From an uncultured Granulosicoccus sp. (GTDB lineage: Bacteria > Pseudomonadota > Gammaproteobacteria > Granulosicoccales > Granulosicoccaceae), in assembly GCA_937924505.1 (NCBI GenBank), contig CALDSR010000003.1:36447-100446 (forward strand): a DNA stretch of 64,000 nucleotides. Direction: 5' to 3'. Shown here piece by piece: positions 1-9,654 of this stretch. The notes below the pieces were generated by a model. It saw only the letters and a list, made by a program, of their open reading frames with translations. It had not been told where the DNA came from and did not search any database. The first letter of the stretch is position 1; the number at the start of each line of letters is the position of its first letter. The position numbers and the translations under genes are program-made.

Positions 1-1560
1 GATCCCGAGCGGTTCGAACGTTATCAGATGAGCGTTGCAGGCTTGTTTCTGGATTACTCCAAGAATCACATCACTGACGAAACTCGGTCCTTGTTGCTGT
101 CATTGGCTGAGCGACAGGACCTCACCGGGAAAATCAAAGCCCTGTTTGCTGGTGCCAAAGTCAATTCGACAGAGCACCGGGCAGCCTTGCATACTGCGCT
201 GCGAAATCGCTCGGGCGAAGCGGTCATGGTTGATGGTCAAGATGTGATGCCGGGTGTGCTTGACGTACTGTCTCGCATGCGGGTTTTCTCGGAAGCTGTG
301 CGAAGTGGACAATGGACCGGCTTCACTGGCAAACCGATCACCGATATTGTCAATATTGGAATCGGCGGTTCCGACCTTGGGCCTCTGATGGCCGTCGAAG
401 CGCTTGCGCCATTTGCCCATGAACGCCTGAGCTTGCATTTTGTCTCGAATGTCGATGACTCGCATCTGGTCTCGGCCCTTGCCAAGGTCGACCCGGAAAC
501 CACGTTGTTCGTGATCGCGTCAAAAACTTTTACAACGCAAGAGACGCTGACCAATGCGCACTCGGCACGCGCGTGGTTTCTCGAATCTGATGCGAGTGAA
601 AAAGATGTTGCCAAGCATTTTGTCGCCGTCTCGACCAATGGCGATGCGGTCGGTGAGTTCGGTATTGATACAACTAATATGTTCGGCTTCTGGGATTGGG
701 TCGGTGGACGCTATTCCTTGTGGTCTGCCATCGGTCTGCCTATCGTTCTTGCCATAGGCATGGATCGCTTTGAGCAGTTTTTGCAAGGTGGGCATGATAT
801 GGACATGCATTTTCGGGATGCGCCGCTAGCGGAGAATATGCCTGTCACGCTCGCACTACTGACGATCTGGTATTCGAATTTTCGCGGCAGCACGAGTCAT
901 CTTATCGCACCCTATGATCAGTATTTACACCGTTTCCCTGCGTATCTGCAGCAGCTGACGATGGAAAGCAATGGTAAATCCGTGCACCACGATGGTAGTG
1001 AGGTGCGTCATGCCACCGGTCCGATAATCTGGGGTGAACCCGGTACCAATGGTCAACATGCTTTCTTTCAGCTGTTGCATCAGGGCACCCACATCATTCC
1101 GACTGACTTCATCATGCCGCTTGAATCGTTGAACCCGCTCGGTAATCACCATGAGTTGCTGATGGCCAATTGCTTTGCCCAATCAGAGGCACTGATGCTT
1201 GGCAAGGATAGCGAAGCGGTGACGATTGAGATGTCTGCAGCCGGTGTTGCAAAAGACGAAATCGAAAGGCTGCTCGGTCATCGCTGTTTTTCCGGCAACC
1301 GTCCGAGCAATACCATTCTTGCGCATAGAATGGACCCGCACACGCTGGGCGCCTTGATCGCGCTTTATGAGCACAAGGTTTATGTCGAAGCGGCTATCTG
1401 GGATATCAACCCGTTCGATCAGTGGGGTGTTGAGCTGGGAAAACAACTTGCCCGGTCGATTGTCTCGGAAATGCAAACTCAAGCATCTGTCGGTTCGCAC
1501 GATGCGTCAACCAATGGATTGATCAATCGAGCGTTGAAGCTCAAAAATTTGCACGCCTGA
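1..1560 (+). CDS. pgi: Glucose-6-phosphate isomerase (5' end cut by window edge)
   Basis: Interconverts glucose-6-phosphate and fructose-6-phosphate in the cytoplasm (glycolysis/gluconeogenesis). The reading frame is open from base 1: residues DPERFERYQ precede the first in-window ATG at 28 and match the usual Pgi N-terminal region. The true start is therefore left of the window, and about 25-30 residues are missing compared with the roughly 549-residue E. coli enzyme. Visible family motifs are GIGGSDLGP, the sugar-phosphate-binding [26 protein letters not shown] and the C-terminal [10 protein letters not shown] with its catalytic lysine. The stop lies 7 bp before parC. Seen: frame and motifs. 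Inferred: incompleteness at the 5' end. Confidence 0.97.
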   Translation, partial: DPERFERYQMSVAGLFLDYSKNHITDETRSLLLSLAERQDLTGKIKALFAGAKVNSTEHRAALHTALRNRSGEAVMVDGQDVMPGVLDVLSRMRVFSEAVRSGQWTGFTGKPITDIVNIGIGGSDLGPLMAVEALAPFAHERLSLHFVSNVDDSHLVSALAKVDPETTLFVIASKTFTTQETLTNAHSARAWFLESDASEKDVAKHFVAVSTNGDAVGEFGIDTTNMFGFWDWVGGRYSLWSAIGLPIVLAIGMDRFEQFLQGGHDMDMHFRDAPLAENMPVTLALLTIWYSNFRGSTSHLIAPYDQYLHRFPAYLQQLTMESNGKSVHHDGSEVRHATGPIIWGEPGTNGQHAFFQLLHQGTHIIPTDFIMPLESLNPLGNHHELLMANCFAQSEALMLGKDSEAVTIEMSAAGVAKDEIERLLGHRCFSGNRPSNTILAHRMDPHTLGALIALYEHKVYVEAAIWDINPFDQWGVELGKQLARSIVSEMQTQASVGSHDASTNGLINRALKLKNLHA

Positions 1561-1567
1561 TATCCCT

Positions 1568-4024
1568 ATGGCCGCCCGTAAAAAATCATCCAGTACTTCG
1601 AAAAAGAAGGCGAAAGCCGGTAAGGTCATGAAAAAGACCGCCAGTCAAAGCGCTAAAAAAATGTCGAAGAAAACGGCAAAAAAAACCAACGAAAAAGTGT
1701 CTGAAGATCAGCCGAAATCGCGATCCAGGAAGGCGATGCGAGCTGACAACCAGGAACGGCAACAGTCACTGGTTCTGGCAGGCCCGGAATTTCTCGGGGA
1801 ATCGGTTGAGGAACTTTCGGTGAGTGCCTACACCGAAAAGGCTTACCTCGATTATTCGATGTACGTTATTCTCGATCGGGCCTTGCCACATATCGGTGAT
1901 GGTCTCAAGCCGGTGCAGCGACGCATCATCTATGCGATGTCAGAGCTTGGCTTGTCTGCCGTATCGAAGCACAAGAAATCCGCCCGAACCGTCGGTGATG
2001 TGCTCGGCAAGTTTCATCCGCACGGTGATACCGCCTGCTACGAAGCCATGGTACTGATGGCTCAACCTTTTACCTACCGATACCCGCTTGTCGATGGCCA
2101 AGGAAACTGGGGTTCTCAGGATGACCCAAAATCCTTTGCTGCCATGCGCTACACCGAGTCACGCCTGGCAAAATTCAGCAAGACGCTGTTGCAGGAACTG
2201 GGGCAGGGCACGGTTGATTTTGTCGCAAACTTTGATGGCACATTGAAGGAGCCTTCTTTATTGCCGTCCCGTCTGCCACATATTTTATTGAACAGTACGA
2301 CAGGTATTGCTGTTGGTATGGCAACCGATATTCCGCCGCATAATGTGGTGGAAGTCGGCAATGCCTGTATTCATCTGCTCGATAAACCACGTGCGACCCT
2401 CGACGACTTGCTCTCGTATATCAAAGGGCCAGACTATCCAACGCCTGCTGAAATCATATCTTCCGCTGAAGATATTCGGTCCATATATGAAACAGGCAAT
2501 GGTGGTTTGCGTTGTCGTGCCATCTACGAACGGGAAGGGCCTGACATTATCGTTACCGCGCTACCTTTTCAAGTCTCGGGTGCCAAAGTGTTGCAACAAA
2601 TACATCAGCAGATGCAGGCAAAGAAACTGCCGATGGTCGAAGACTTGCGCGATGAATCCGATCATGAAAACCCTACCCGCCTGGTTATAACGCCACGGAG
2701 CAACCGGGTTGATGTTGGTGATCTGATGCAGCATCTTTTCGCGACCACAGATCTTGAACGAACCTATCGCGTCAACATGAACGTGATTGGCCTCGATGGC
2801 CGACCGCAGGTCAAAGCCCTGCTGCCAATGCTGAAGGAATGGCTTGTCTATCGTATGGAAACCGTAAGACGTCGTTTGCAATGGCGGCTCGACAAGGTTG
2901 AGAAGCGGCTGCATATTCTTGAAGGACTGATGATCGCCTATCTCAATATCGATGAGGTCATCGCGATTATTCGCAACAACGATGAGCCGAAGCCGGTACT
3001 GATGAAACGGTTCAAAATCAGTGATGAACAGGCCGAAGCGATTCTTGAACTTAAATTGCGTCATCTTGCGCAACTCGAGGAGATGAAGATACAGGGTGAG
3101 CAAGACAAGCTCATCGAAGAGCGGGACAGTCTGCAGGCGACCCTTGGCTCGGATCGACGCATGAAGACCTTGGTCAAGAATGAACTCAAGGAAGATATAC
3201 AAACCTATGGCGATGATCGCCGCTCGGCTATCGTTGCGCGTGAAGCTGCCCAGGCGATTTCCGAAGCAGATCTGATACCCAGTGAAGCGATAACGGTGGT
3301 GTTATCCGAACGCGGTTGGGTCAGGGCGGGCAAGGGCCTTGATGTTGACCCGCGCAGTCTTAATTACAAGGCAGGTGACGCGTTTCAGAGTGCGGCCCGC
3401 GGACGCACCAATGGCACCGCAATGTTTCTTGATTCCACCGGACGTGTGTACTGCGTGCCGGCACACGGTTTCCCGTCGGCGCGTGGACTGGGTGAACCGA
3501 TCAGCGGTCGCCTGAAGCCTCCTGATGGATCACGCTTTATCAGTGTCTTGATGGGGGGGGACGATGAGAAATACTTGTTCTCCACCAGTGCAGGCTACGG
3601 TTTTGTCGCGACCCTCGGTGATCTGGTCAGCCGTAACAAGAGTGGCAAACTGGTTATCAGTGTGCCGGGTGGCGCGGAGGTTTTGCCAGCGGTTCCGGTC
3701 AAGTCACTGACCGAGGATGTTGTTGCGGCCATCAGTAGTTCTGGCAGCATGTTGACCTTCCCGGTTGGTGAGCTACCGGAGATGTCCAAGGGCAAGGGCA
3801 ACAAGATTTTCAATATTCCAGGCAAGAAGTTCAAGGCCGGTGAAGAGTCGATGGTGGCCTTGTCTGTTTTGTCATCAGGTGCCAAGCTGCGTATTACCAG
3901 CGGCAAAAGACATACGATTATCAAGTTTCGCGAGCTCGATGACTACGCAGGCACCCGTGGGCAACGTGGGCGCAAACTACCGCGAGGATTCCAGACAGTC
4001 CAGCGTGTTGATATAGAGTCCTGA
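1568..4024 (+). CDS. parC: DNA topoisomerase IV subunit A with lysine-rich N-terminal tail
   Basis: Breakage-reunion subunit of topoisomerase IV, which decatenates daughter chromosomes with ParE. The family core begins near residue 88 ([13 protein letters not shown]). [22 protein letters not shown] is the quinolone-pocket helix region and [10 protein letters not shown] carries the active-site tyrosine. Thr replaces the usual Ser at the position of E. coli Ser80. The C-terminal beta-pinwheel lacks a clear GyrA box (region [13 protein letters not shown]), which argues for ParC rather than GyrA; gyrA itself is at 25868. Residues 1-55 contain 18 lysines in an Ala/Ser/Thr-rich, histone-H1-like sequence that E. 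coli ParC lacks. 818 residues versus about 752. It follows pgi by 7 bp. Confidence 0.96.
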   Translation: MAARKKSSSTSKKKAKAGKVMKKTASQSAKKMSKKTAKKTNEKVSEDQPKSRSRKAMRADNQERQQSLVLAGPEFLGESVEELSVSAYTEKAYLDYSMYVILDRALPHIGDGLKPVQRRIIYAMSELGLSAVSKHKKSARTVGDVLGKFHPHGDTACYEAMVLMAQPFTYRYPLVDGQGNWGSQDDPKSFAAMRYTESRLAKFSKTLLQELGQGTVDFVANFDGTLKEPSLLPSRLPHILLNSTTGIAVGMATDIPPHNVVEVGNACIHLLDKPRATLDDLLSYIKGPDYPTPAEIISSAEDIRSIYETGNGGLRCRAIYEREGPDIIVTALPFQVSGAKVLQQIHQQMQAKKLPMVEDLRDESDHENPTRLVITPRSNRVDVGDLMQHLFATTDLERTYRVNMNVIGLDGRPQVKALLPMLKEWLVYRMETVRRRLQWRLDKVEKRLHILEGLMIAYLNIDEVIAIIRNNDEPKPVLMKRFKISDEQAEAILELKLRHLAQLEEMKIQGEQDKLIEERDSLQATLGSDRRMKTLVKNELKEDIQTYGDDRRSAIVAREAAQAISEADLIPSEAITVVLSERGWVRAGKGLDVDPRSLNYKAGDAFQSAARGRTNGTAMFLDSTGRVYCVPAHGFPSARGLGEPISGRLKPPDGSRFISVLMGGDDEKYLFSTSAGYGFVATLGDLVSRNKSGKLVISVPGGAEVLPAVPVKSLTEDVVAAISSSGSMLTFPVGELPEMSKGKGNKIFNIPGKKFKAGEESMVALSVLSSGAKLRITSGKRHTIIKFRELDDYAGTRGQRGRKLPRGFQTVQRVDIES

Positions 4025-4117
4025 GGTCGCGAAGGCGCATCACCGTCGTCATTGAGGTAAAAACGATCGCAGGCCTTTGGATTTGCGGATAGTGGGAAAC
4101 CTGCGGCCTGTCATCGT

Positions 4118-4137
4118 CACATCCGTCACTGGATGTG
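4118..4137. terminator. Stem-loop between convergent parC and the REC/PAS gene
   Basis: CACATCC (4118-4124) pairs with GGATGTG (4131-4137) around a 6-base loop, in the 146 bp between two convergent stop codons. No T-run follows on either strand, so it is a weak candidate for a shared terminator or for mRNA 3'-end protection. Confidence 0.3.
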
Positions 4138-4170
4138 CGAGTTGCGGCTTTACAACGCCTTGACGATTGC

Positions 4171-5415
4171 TCAAGCTGCCCGACGGTGAGCGCCAAGCCG
4201 TCGGATCATGTCGTTGGCATCTAACGAATCGGGGGGCAGTGTCAAGGTGTTGATCTTGATGCCGCTATTCGCATCAGTAAGACCCCCCAGTGAGCCGAGA
4301 ACTTCATGAGCGTAGTTGGCCGCACTCCTCGATGGTTGATCGCTGGCAGGGCTCACCAGCAGCAGTGCATTCTTGCTGGCCCGCGCCAACAAGGTTTTCT
4401 CGGGGAAGCAGCGTTTCAAGGTATCGTGTGCCCGGTTTATGGATAAGTCTTGCAAGGTTCGTTCGACGCCATCATTCGTTTGTGCTGATGCCAGTTCGGG
4501 GAATTGCACCAGCATCGCGGTATAGCGTCGAGCGGTGAGTGTGGAGCCAAGAAACGATTGCAAGCGTGCATTCAAAGAGTCGGTTGCTGATACCTGCGAC
4601 ATACTTGCGTTGAGCAATGCCCCGGATTCGACGCTCTCGCTGGACGACCTTATTGGCTCGGGATCGATACTGATCAGCTGCGCCTGATGTGCAGGAAATT
4701 TTATCGCTTGTACGCAAACTTTATAGCGTTCCCCCGTTTGTACTGTGACTTCGAGTTGTGCAGGACTGTCCGCTGGCAGCTTCTCAATGGCAGTTCTTGA
4801 TGCCGGCGACAGCCAATCTTCCCAGCGACTCCATACGTTATCGAGCGTTTTCAGGTCGCTCGATATCTGATTCGGGTCCAGCAATGACAGCAGAGAATCA
4901 TTGGCGTCCAAAACAGCGTCCTCGCAACGCAACATGACCGCGTGCGGATGATTCGACAGGAGCGTATTGTGAATGCGTTGCTGCAGGTCGATTTTTTCGT
5001 TTGCCTGATGTAATTCGCTGATCAGCCGGCATTCATCGACGAGTTTGCCCAGAGCATGGCGCAAGGCGGCGGGCTTGCGCAAACTGACCACCTCGCTGGC
5101 GCCCTGTTGCAACCAGAGATCGAGCGGCCCTGCTTTCCTGTGTGGAACAACGACCAGTACTCGCAGGTCCGGATATCGAAGCAGGCAGGCTGGCAGGCGC
5201 TCGTCGACATCTTCGAGCACCAATATCGCCAGATCGTGGTGATGTACCGCGAGTTCGTGGCGCAGGGCGACAGAGTCTCTGACGTCGACGATGTGCGACA
5301 CTCGGCGACTGATGCTGACTTGGCGCTTCAATGATGCCTGTATCCGTTCATCGGCAGCCATCACAACCACCGACAACTGGACAGAATTTTTGGGTAGCTC
5401 GGTTCTGGTGCTCAC
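4171..5415 (-). CDS. REC-like / PAS / degenerate GGDEF regulatory protein
   Basis: Predicted cytoplasmic signalling protein of 414 residues with a GTG start. Residues about 12-130 look like a response-regulator receiver fold (alternating beta strands such as LSVVVMAAD and DLAILVLED, ending QGASEVVSLRKPAAL). A helical linker with a PAS-like segment follows (RCEDAVLDANDSLLSLL, about 160-240). The C-terminal part, about 280-410, resembles a diguanylate cyclase fold but has ASKNALLLVSP where GGDEF would be, so cyclase activity is unlikely. FimX-type proteins share the REC-PAS-GGDEF order but add an EAL domain, which is absent here. It is convergent with parC and divergent from efp. Domain assignment is by eye; the role, perhaps c-di-GMP sensing or a polar scaffold, is inference. 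Confidence 0.6.
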   Translation of the reverse strand: MSTRTELPKNSVQLSVVVMAADERIQASLKRQVSISRRVSHIVDVRDSVALRHELAVHHHDLAILVLEDVDERLPACLLRYPDLRVLVVVPHRKAGPLDLWLQQGASEVVSLRKPAALRHALGKLVDECRLISELHQANEKIDLQQRIHNTLLSNHPHAVMLRCEDAVLDANDSLLSLLDPNQISSDLKTLDNVWSRWEDWLSPASRTAIEKLPADSPAQLEVTVQTGERYKVCVQAIKFPAHQAQLISIDPEPIRSSSESVESGALLNASMSQVSATDSLNARLQSFLGSTLTARRYTAMLVQFPELASAQTNDGVERTLQDLSINRAHDTLKRCFPEKTLLARASKNALLLVSPASDQPSRSAANYAHEVLGSLGGLTDANSGIKINTLTLPPDSLDANDMIRRLGAHRRAA

Positions 5416-5493
5416 GCGAGGTTAAATTTCGGGCTTGTGATGATCTAGATAAAGTGTAGTTAGACGGTCCCGAATTGCGCTGACTTTCTCCGC

Positions 5494-5499
5494 TATAAT
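5494..5499 (+). promoter_or_regulatory. Candidate -10 box of the efp promoter
   Basis: A perfect TATAAT lies 42 bp before the efp ATG. No good -35 hexamer is found at 16-18 bp upstream, so this is a partial promoter call. The efp ribosome-binding site AGGGA follows shortly before the start codon. Confidence 0.4.
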
Positions 5500-5540
5500 G
5501 CGAAGCCGCTTGCGGCAGTCAACGGACACTAGGGATCACC

Positions 5541-6110
5541 ATGGCGAACTACAGCACCAACGAATTCAAGGGCGGATTGAAAATCATGCTCGATGGCGAT
5601 CCGCACAGCATCGTCAGCAACGAATTCGTCAAGCCCGGCAAGGGACAGGCCTTTACCCGTACCAAGGTGCGTAACCTGAAAACCGGTCGGGTCGTCGAGC
5701 GAACCTTCAAATCGGGTGAAAGCGTTGAATCGGCTGATGTCATGGACACCGAAATGCAGTACCTGTACTCCGACGGCGAGCTCTGGCATTTCATGGATCC
5801 GGCAACTTATGAACAACTCGCTGCTGACAAGACTGCGGTCGGTGACGCTCGCCTGTGGCTGATGGACGAGGCGATGTGTGAAGTTACCTTGTACAACGGG
5901 CAACCGCTGGCAGTCACGCCGCCCAACTTTGTTGAAATGGTGATCAAGGAAACTGACCCCGGTGTGCGTGGCGATACCGCAACCGGTGGTAACAAACCTG
6001 CCTATATGGAGACCGGTGCCGTCGTCAAGGTGCCGTTGTTCATTGAGGAAGGCGAGAAGATCAAGATTGACACACGCAATGGCGAGTATGTTTCCCGAGT
6101 CAAGTCTTGA
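5541..6110 (+). CDS. efp: Elongation factor P
   Basis: Three-domain tRNA-mimic factor that relieves ribosome stalling at polyproline. 189 residues, the normal length. The KOW-like N-domain carries the loop [11 protein letters not shown], with Lys34 at the beta-lysylation position used by EpmA-type ligases (not the arginine of the EarP type). TPPNFVEM and [11 protein letters not shown] and the C-terminal [18 protein letters not shown] match the family. The start is ATG with AGGGA upstream. The next gene, epmA, overlaps its stop codon, which supports the lysine-modified branch of EF-P. Confidence 0.97.
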   Translation: MANYSTNEFKGGLKIMLDGDPHSIVSNEFVKPGKGQAFTRTKVRNLKTGRVVERTFKSGESVESADVMDTEMQYLYSDGELWHFMDPATYEQLAADKTAVGDARLWLMDEAMCEVTLYNGQPLAVTPPNFVEMVIKETDPGVRGDTATGGNKPAYMETGAVVKVPLFIEEGEKIKIDTRNGEYVSRVKS

Positions 6111-7093
6111 CGACAAACGAAACGCCGCTCTGGCATCCCACAGCAACATCAGAAATTCTTGAGGCAGGCGCTAGTTTGCGCCGCTGCATTCGTGATTGGA
6201 TGCAAGCTGAAGATATCCTCGAAGTCGTCACTCCAGTCCTGTCCCGACATGCGGCGACCGATCCGCAGGTTCACAGTATTGTTGCGAGCGATGGCTCAGC
6301 CGCAGCTTGGTACTTGCACACGTCTCCGGAATTTCCGATGAAGCGACTGCTCAGCGCTTACCGTCGGGATATCTATCAGATAGCGCAGGTGTTTCGTCGC
6401 GATGAATCAGGCCGTTACCACAACATCGAATTTAGCTTGCTTGAGTGGTATCGCACGGGTTTTGATCATCATGAGTTGCTGCGTGATGTGTCGGCCTTGT
6501 TGAAAACGGTATGGCAAGCGTTTGATCGTGTCTGGCATGAACCGGTTTGCCTGTCTTACGGTGAAGTGGTTCGCGACTATCTTGGTGCGTGGCCGGAATC
6601 GTTAGCAGCCAGTGATATCAAACAGTATTTCGAGAAACAGCGGCGCTCTTATCCCGATGCGATTGGTGATGATCTCGACGCGGCCCTTGATCTGTTGTTC
6701 GACGAGTTCGTACTGCCGACATTTGATATCGACCGCATTACCTTTTTAACCGGCTATCCGGCAAGCCAGGCTGCATTGGCCAAGCTGGGCATTGATGCAC
6801 ACAATCGAAGCGTGGCAGAACGCTTTGAGATTTATGCCGGTGAAGTTGAATTGGCGAATGCTTTTCATGAGTTGTTGGATGCTGACACGCAAGCTGCACG
6901 GTTCAGCAGTGAAAATCAACTTCGGCAACGTACTGACTGCGCTGTGCCAGTCGATGAACATCTCATCGCGGCGCTGGAAGCTGGCATGCCGCAGTGTGCC
7001 GGTATTGCCTTGGGGCTGGATCGGCTTCTGATGGTGCTCACTGACATTGATGCTATAGAAAATGTCATGGCGTTTCCGGCTGAGCGTGCCTGA
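6107..7093 (+). CDS. epmA: EF-P--(R)-beta-lysine ligase (EpmA/PoxA/GenX)
   Basis: A class-II lysyl-tRNA-synthetase-like enzyme that attaches beta-lysine to EF-P Lys34. 328 residues, compared with 325 in E. coli. Class II motif 2 is visible ([21 protein letters not shown]), as is motif 3 ([13 protein letters not shown]) and the substrate-pocket segment [21 protein letters not shown]. It has no anticodon-binding domain, as expected. The start codon is TTG, overlapping the efp stop by 4 bp (TTGA), so translation is probably coupled. The radical-SAM partner EpmB is not in the window. Confidence 0.95.
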   Translation: MTTNETPLWHPTATSEILEAGASLRRCIRDWMQAEDILEVVTPVLSRHAATDPQVHSIVASDGSAAAWYLHTSPEFPMKRLLSAYRRDIYQIAQVFRRDESGRYHNIEFSLLEWYRTGFDHHELLRDVSALLKTVWQAFDRVWHEPVCLSYGEVVRDYLGAWPESLAASDIKQYFEKQRRSYPDAIGDDLDAALDLLFDEFVLPTFDIDRITFLTGYPASQAALAKLGIDAHNRSVAERFEIYAGEVELANAFHELLDADTQAARFSSENQLRQRTDCAVPVDEHLIAALEAGMPQCAGIALGLDRLLMVLTDIDAIENVMAFPAERA

Positions 7094-7563
7094 TGGACGT
7101 CCTGCGTCTGGCGGAGATCGGGCTTGACCCGCTGGAATCGCTACTGGCGCCCTTTGGTCTCGAGGTTTGCCGTGTCCCGGATGATGAAGCGATACCGGGC
7201 AGTCATTGGGGCGAAGAAGAGGCGGGTTTGATCAAACATCGTATTTATGTTCGGCGCGACACCCCGGTGCACTCGGCCTTGCACGAAGCTTGTCACTGGT
7301 TACTGATGTCTGAACAGCGTCGTCAACATTTACATACCGATGCCAAGGGAACTGCTGCCGAGGAAAACGCAGTCTGCTATCTGCAAATTGTGCTCAGTGA
7401 CCGCATACCAGGTATGGGGCGTGAGCGCATGTTCAGTGACATGGATCGTTGGGGCTATTCGTTCCGCCTTGGCAGTGCCAGGGCGTGGTTCAACGAAGAT
7501 GCCGAAGATGCCATCAGGTTTTTGCAGGCGCGGGAAGACTTCCAAGAAATTGTCCCATCCTGA
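7093..7563 (+). CDS. Small HExxH (zincin-like) protein coupled to epmA
   Basis: 156 residues with no signal peptide, so probably cytoplasmic. The sequence ALHEACHWLLM contains HExxH (His64, Glu65, His68). Glu90/Glu91 in GTAAEENAVCYLQ lies about 22 residues later, a suitable distance for a third zinc ligand in a gluzincin-type minimal metallopeptidase. The start ATG overlaps the epmA stop by 1 bp (TGATG), making it the third gene of an efp-epmA unit. Its last 50 bp overlap the convergent psd 3' end. I do not recognise a named family. A metallopeptidase or zinc-binding role is inferred from the motif only, and a link to EF-P from position only. Confidence 0.75.
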   Translation: MDVLRLAEIGLDPLESLLAPFGLEVCRVPDDEAIPGSHWGEEEAGLIKHRIYVRRDTPVHSALHEACHWLLMSEQRRQHLHTDAKGTAAEENAVCYLQIVLSDRIPGMGRERMFSDMDRWGYSFRLGSARAWFNEDAEDAIRFLQAREDFQEIVPS

Positions 7564-8377
7564 CCGCATCCCCTGCTTGCATGTCGACTCGCCAGGCCAC
7601 TGGATTTTCCATCAGTACAATGATGGTTGAACCCATATTGAAGCGTCCCATTTCGTCACCTTTGGCAAGGTTCACTGCTTGCTCACCGGGATAGTTGATC
7701 GTATTCATCGAGCGTTGTTGTGGTGGGGTAACCAACCCGTGCCAGACAGTTTCTATCGCAGCAACATTGATTGCACCGACGAGTACCAGGGCCATCAAGC
7801 CGGCATCGGTTTCGAATTGTGCGATGACTCGTTCATTGCGAGCGAACAGATTGGGTAGGGCGCGTACCGTGTGCGGACCAACACTGAATAGACGCCCGGG
7901 TATATGTGTTTGCGATAACAAGGTGCCTGCAACCGGCATGTGCAAACGGTGATAGTCACGCGGTGATAGATAGATCGTCGTGAAACCGCCGTTGGCGAGT
8001 CGTTGTGCGGCGTTCTGATCGCCACCGATTAAAACCTCAAGCGAGTAATCGCGACCCTTGGCCTGGTAGATTCGTCCTTCTGTGATTTTTCCGATTGCTG
8101 ATATGCGGCCATCAGCCGGCGAGCAAATGGAATGAGCTTCTCGGTCGATCGGCCTTGCCTCGGGTTTCAAGGCCCGCGTGAAAAAGCGGTTGAATGATGA
8201 ATAGCTGCCGAGTTCTTCCTCGACAGCATCTTTCATATCGACATCAAATTTACGGACAAACCAACGTATGGCAGCCGGCGTTGCGCGCGACTCCCGACGA
8301 GTCGCCCACAGCACGAGTCGTGAAAGGAAATGATGCGGAAGCGGATAGAGGCTGTATGTTTTTATCCAATCCCACAT
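7514..8377 (-). CDS. psd: Phosphatidylserine decarboxylase proenzyme
   Basis: Converts phosphatidylserine to phosphatidylethanolamine at the inner membrane, using a pyruvoyl group made by self-cleavage. 287 residues from the ATG at 8377. A TTG two codons... one codon upstream (8380) is possible but unnecessary. Family blocks present: YSSFNRFFTRALKPEARPI, CSPADGRI, YLSPRDYHRLHMPVAG and GRFNMGSTIIVL. The self-cleavage site is Gly249-Ser250 in MGST, where E. coli has LGST. It follows the PCu(A)C gene with a TGATG overlap. The 3' end overlaps the convergent HExxH gene by 50 bp. Confidence 0.95.
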   Translation of the reverse strand: MWDWIKTYSLYPLPHHFLSRLVLWATRRESRATPAAIRWFVRKFDVDMKDAVEEELGSYSSFNRFFTRALKPEARPIDREAHSICSPADGRISAIGKITEGRIYQAKGRDYSLEVLIGGDQNAAQRLANGGFTTIYLSPRDYHRLHMPVAGTLLSQTHIPGRLFSVGPHTVRALPNLFARNERVIAQFETDAGLMALVLVGAINVAAIETVWHGLVTPPQQRSMNTINYPGEQAVNLAKGDEMGRFNMGSTIIVLMENPVAWRVDMQAGDAVRMGQFLGSLPAPAKT

Positions 8378-8856
8378 CAATGGACTTCTTCCCCGCCACT
8401 TGTGTTGTGATCGCCGACCTGTTCAAGCTCGGTGGTCTTTTGTGGTTGGCCGACCGGTACATCCAGATACATGACGCCTGCGCTGGTTGTAATTATCAAG
8501 GGGACGGTATCGCCCTCTACAAGCTGCTTTTCAAGTCCCATAAGCATAAAGTGATAGCCGCCGTGCTTGAAGGCAACGGAGCCACCAGCCGGAACCTGAA
8601 CGCGGTCTTGCTTTTGCATTGACGCGACATCGTCGACAATCGTACTCAGATGGATTTCAACCATGTTGATTGCCGGGCTTGTCGCCGCTGTTATTTCGAT
8701 AGCGTCGCTGCCGGTATTGCGAAAGGTCATGAAGGCTGCGGCTACTTTGGCCCCCGGTGGTGTTGGCGCGATAAACGCGTTCTGCACTACGGGAAGTTCG
8801 GCCTGGGCTAGCAGCGGCATCAAGGCAACCAGTGCCAACAGGGTGTTTTTGATCAT
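8377..8856 (-). CDS. pcuC: Periplasmic copper chaperone PCu(A)C
   Basis: 159-residue exported cupredoxin-like Cu(I) chaperone that, with Sco proteins, metallates the CuA centre of cytochrome c oxidase. A signal peptide covers residues 1-19 (LALVALMPLLAQA). The complete family copper motif H-x10-M-x21-H-x-M is present exactly (His69, Met80, His102, Met104, within KHGGYHFML). It lies between the sco gene upstream and psd downstream on the same strand. The sco/pcuC pairing is the usual copper-delivery module; psd is probably carried along in the operon. The gene symbol follows common usage. Confidence 0.9.
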   Translation of the reverse strand: MIKNTLLALVALMPLLAQAELPVVQNAFIAPTPPGAKVAAAFMTFRNTGSDAIEITAATSPAINMVEIHLSTIVDDVASMQKQDRVQVPAGGSVAFKHGGYHFMLMGLEKQLVEGDTVPLIITTSAGVMYLDVPVGQPQKTTELEQVGDHNTSGGEEVH

Positions 8857-8901
8857 GCTTTTTTGCCTTGGTTGAATGCGTAATTGTTTTCAATGCTCGA
8901 A

Positions 8902-9648
8902 TCAGTTGAAAGCACTCATCAAGGTATTGTAGTCCTCAACGATGGTGGCCGCTTCGTGTGGTGGTGCGAATTTGGCTCGAACTCGCAGATCAGGATCCAC
9001 CAGCAACATGGATGCCGTGTGATCAACCAGGTAGTTTGCGGGATCCTCTTTGTTAGCGGTAAACGCGGCAACGACGCCGAGGGCGCGAGTGAGCTCATGG
9101 GTGGCGTTGAGATCACCGCTGATGCCAACAAATTCTTCACTGAAAAAACTAACGTAGTTTTTCATTATCTCAGGGGTGTCGCGAACCGGATCCACTGTCA
9201 TGAACACCACCTGCATTGGTGGTAAAGAGTCAGCTTCAAGTTTTGCGACTACCTCTTTCATCACGCTCAATGTGATCGGGCAAACGTCCGGGCAGTGGGT
9301 GTAGCCGAAGAACATCAGGCTCCATTGATCAGCCAGTGCCGCTTCAGTGATCTCTTCGCCATTGACATCAAGCAGACTGAAGGCAGGCACGGATTTGAAA
9401 TCGCTCGGCAATACCTGCGTGGATTTCAGCTTGGCTTGAACGCCTTGCAACCGGGTTGTTTCCTCGGACTGCGCCTGATTGATTGTTGCGTCTTTTGTCT
9501 GCGCCGCGGAATCTTCGATGCGAACCCGGCCATTGGAAAGCCCGGTCTTTGAGGCCACATAGATTCCGGCAAACAGGCCCGCGATAGCGATGGCAATCAC
9601 TGGCAAAAAGCGAAACCAGCGTGTTGATTTTGACGATTCCATTGGCAT
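8902..9648 (-). CDS. SCO1/SenC family CuA assembly protein
   Basis: Membrane-anchored thioredoxin-fold protein for copper delivery and thiol reduction at the cytochrome oxidase CuA site. 248 residues. One N-terminal membrane anchor (about residues 13-32, FLPVIAIAIAGLFAGIY) is followed by a Gln-rich linker and the SCO domain. Metal ligands are visible: the Cys pair in THCPDVCPITL and the distal His in YLVDHTASML. First gene of the minus-strand sco-pcuC-psd operon. Its ATG is only 6 bp from the prmB ATG (9655) on the other strand, so the promoter regions overlap coding sequence unless prmB starts later. Confidence 0.93.
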   Translation of the reverse strand: MPMESSKSTRWFRFLPVIAIAIAGLFAGIYVASKTGLSNGRVRIEDSAAQTKDATINQAQSEETTRLQGVQAKLKSTQVLPSDFKSVPAFSLLDVNGEEITEAALADQWSLMFFGYTHCPDVCPITLSVMKEVVAKLEADSLPPMQVVFMTVDPVRDTPEIMKNYVSFFSEEFVGISGDLNATHELTRALGVVAAFTANKEDPANYLVDHTASMLLVDPDLRVRAKFAPPHEAATIVEDYNTLMSAFN

Positions 9649-9654
9649 ACATCG

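Noticed and set aside
2561..3202. 213-residue open frame on the minus strand inside parC
   Set aside because: Antisense to a well-supported gene, no ribosome-binding site and no family features; codon-bias shadow.
1568..4024. parC as a second gyrA
   Set aside because: No GyrA box in the C-terminal domain, ParC-type wording ([29 protein letters not shown] in part), and a true gyrA at 25868.
5529..6149. 206-residue minus-strand frame covering efp
   Set aside because: Complete antisense of efp; composition is the mirror of EF-P codons.
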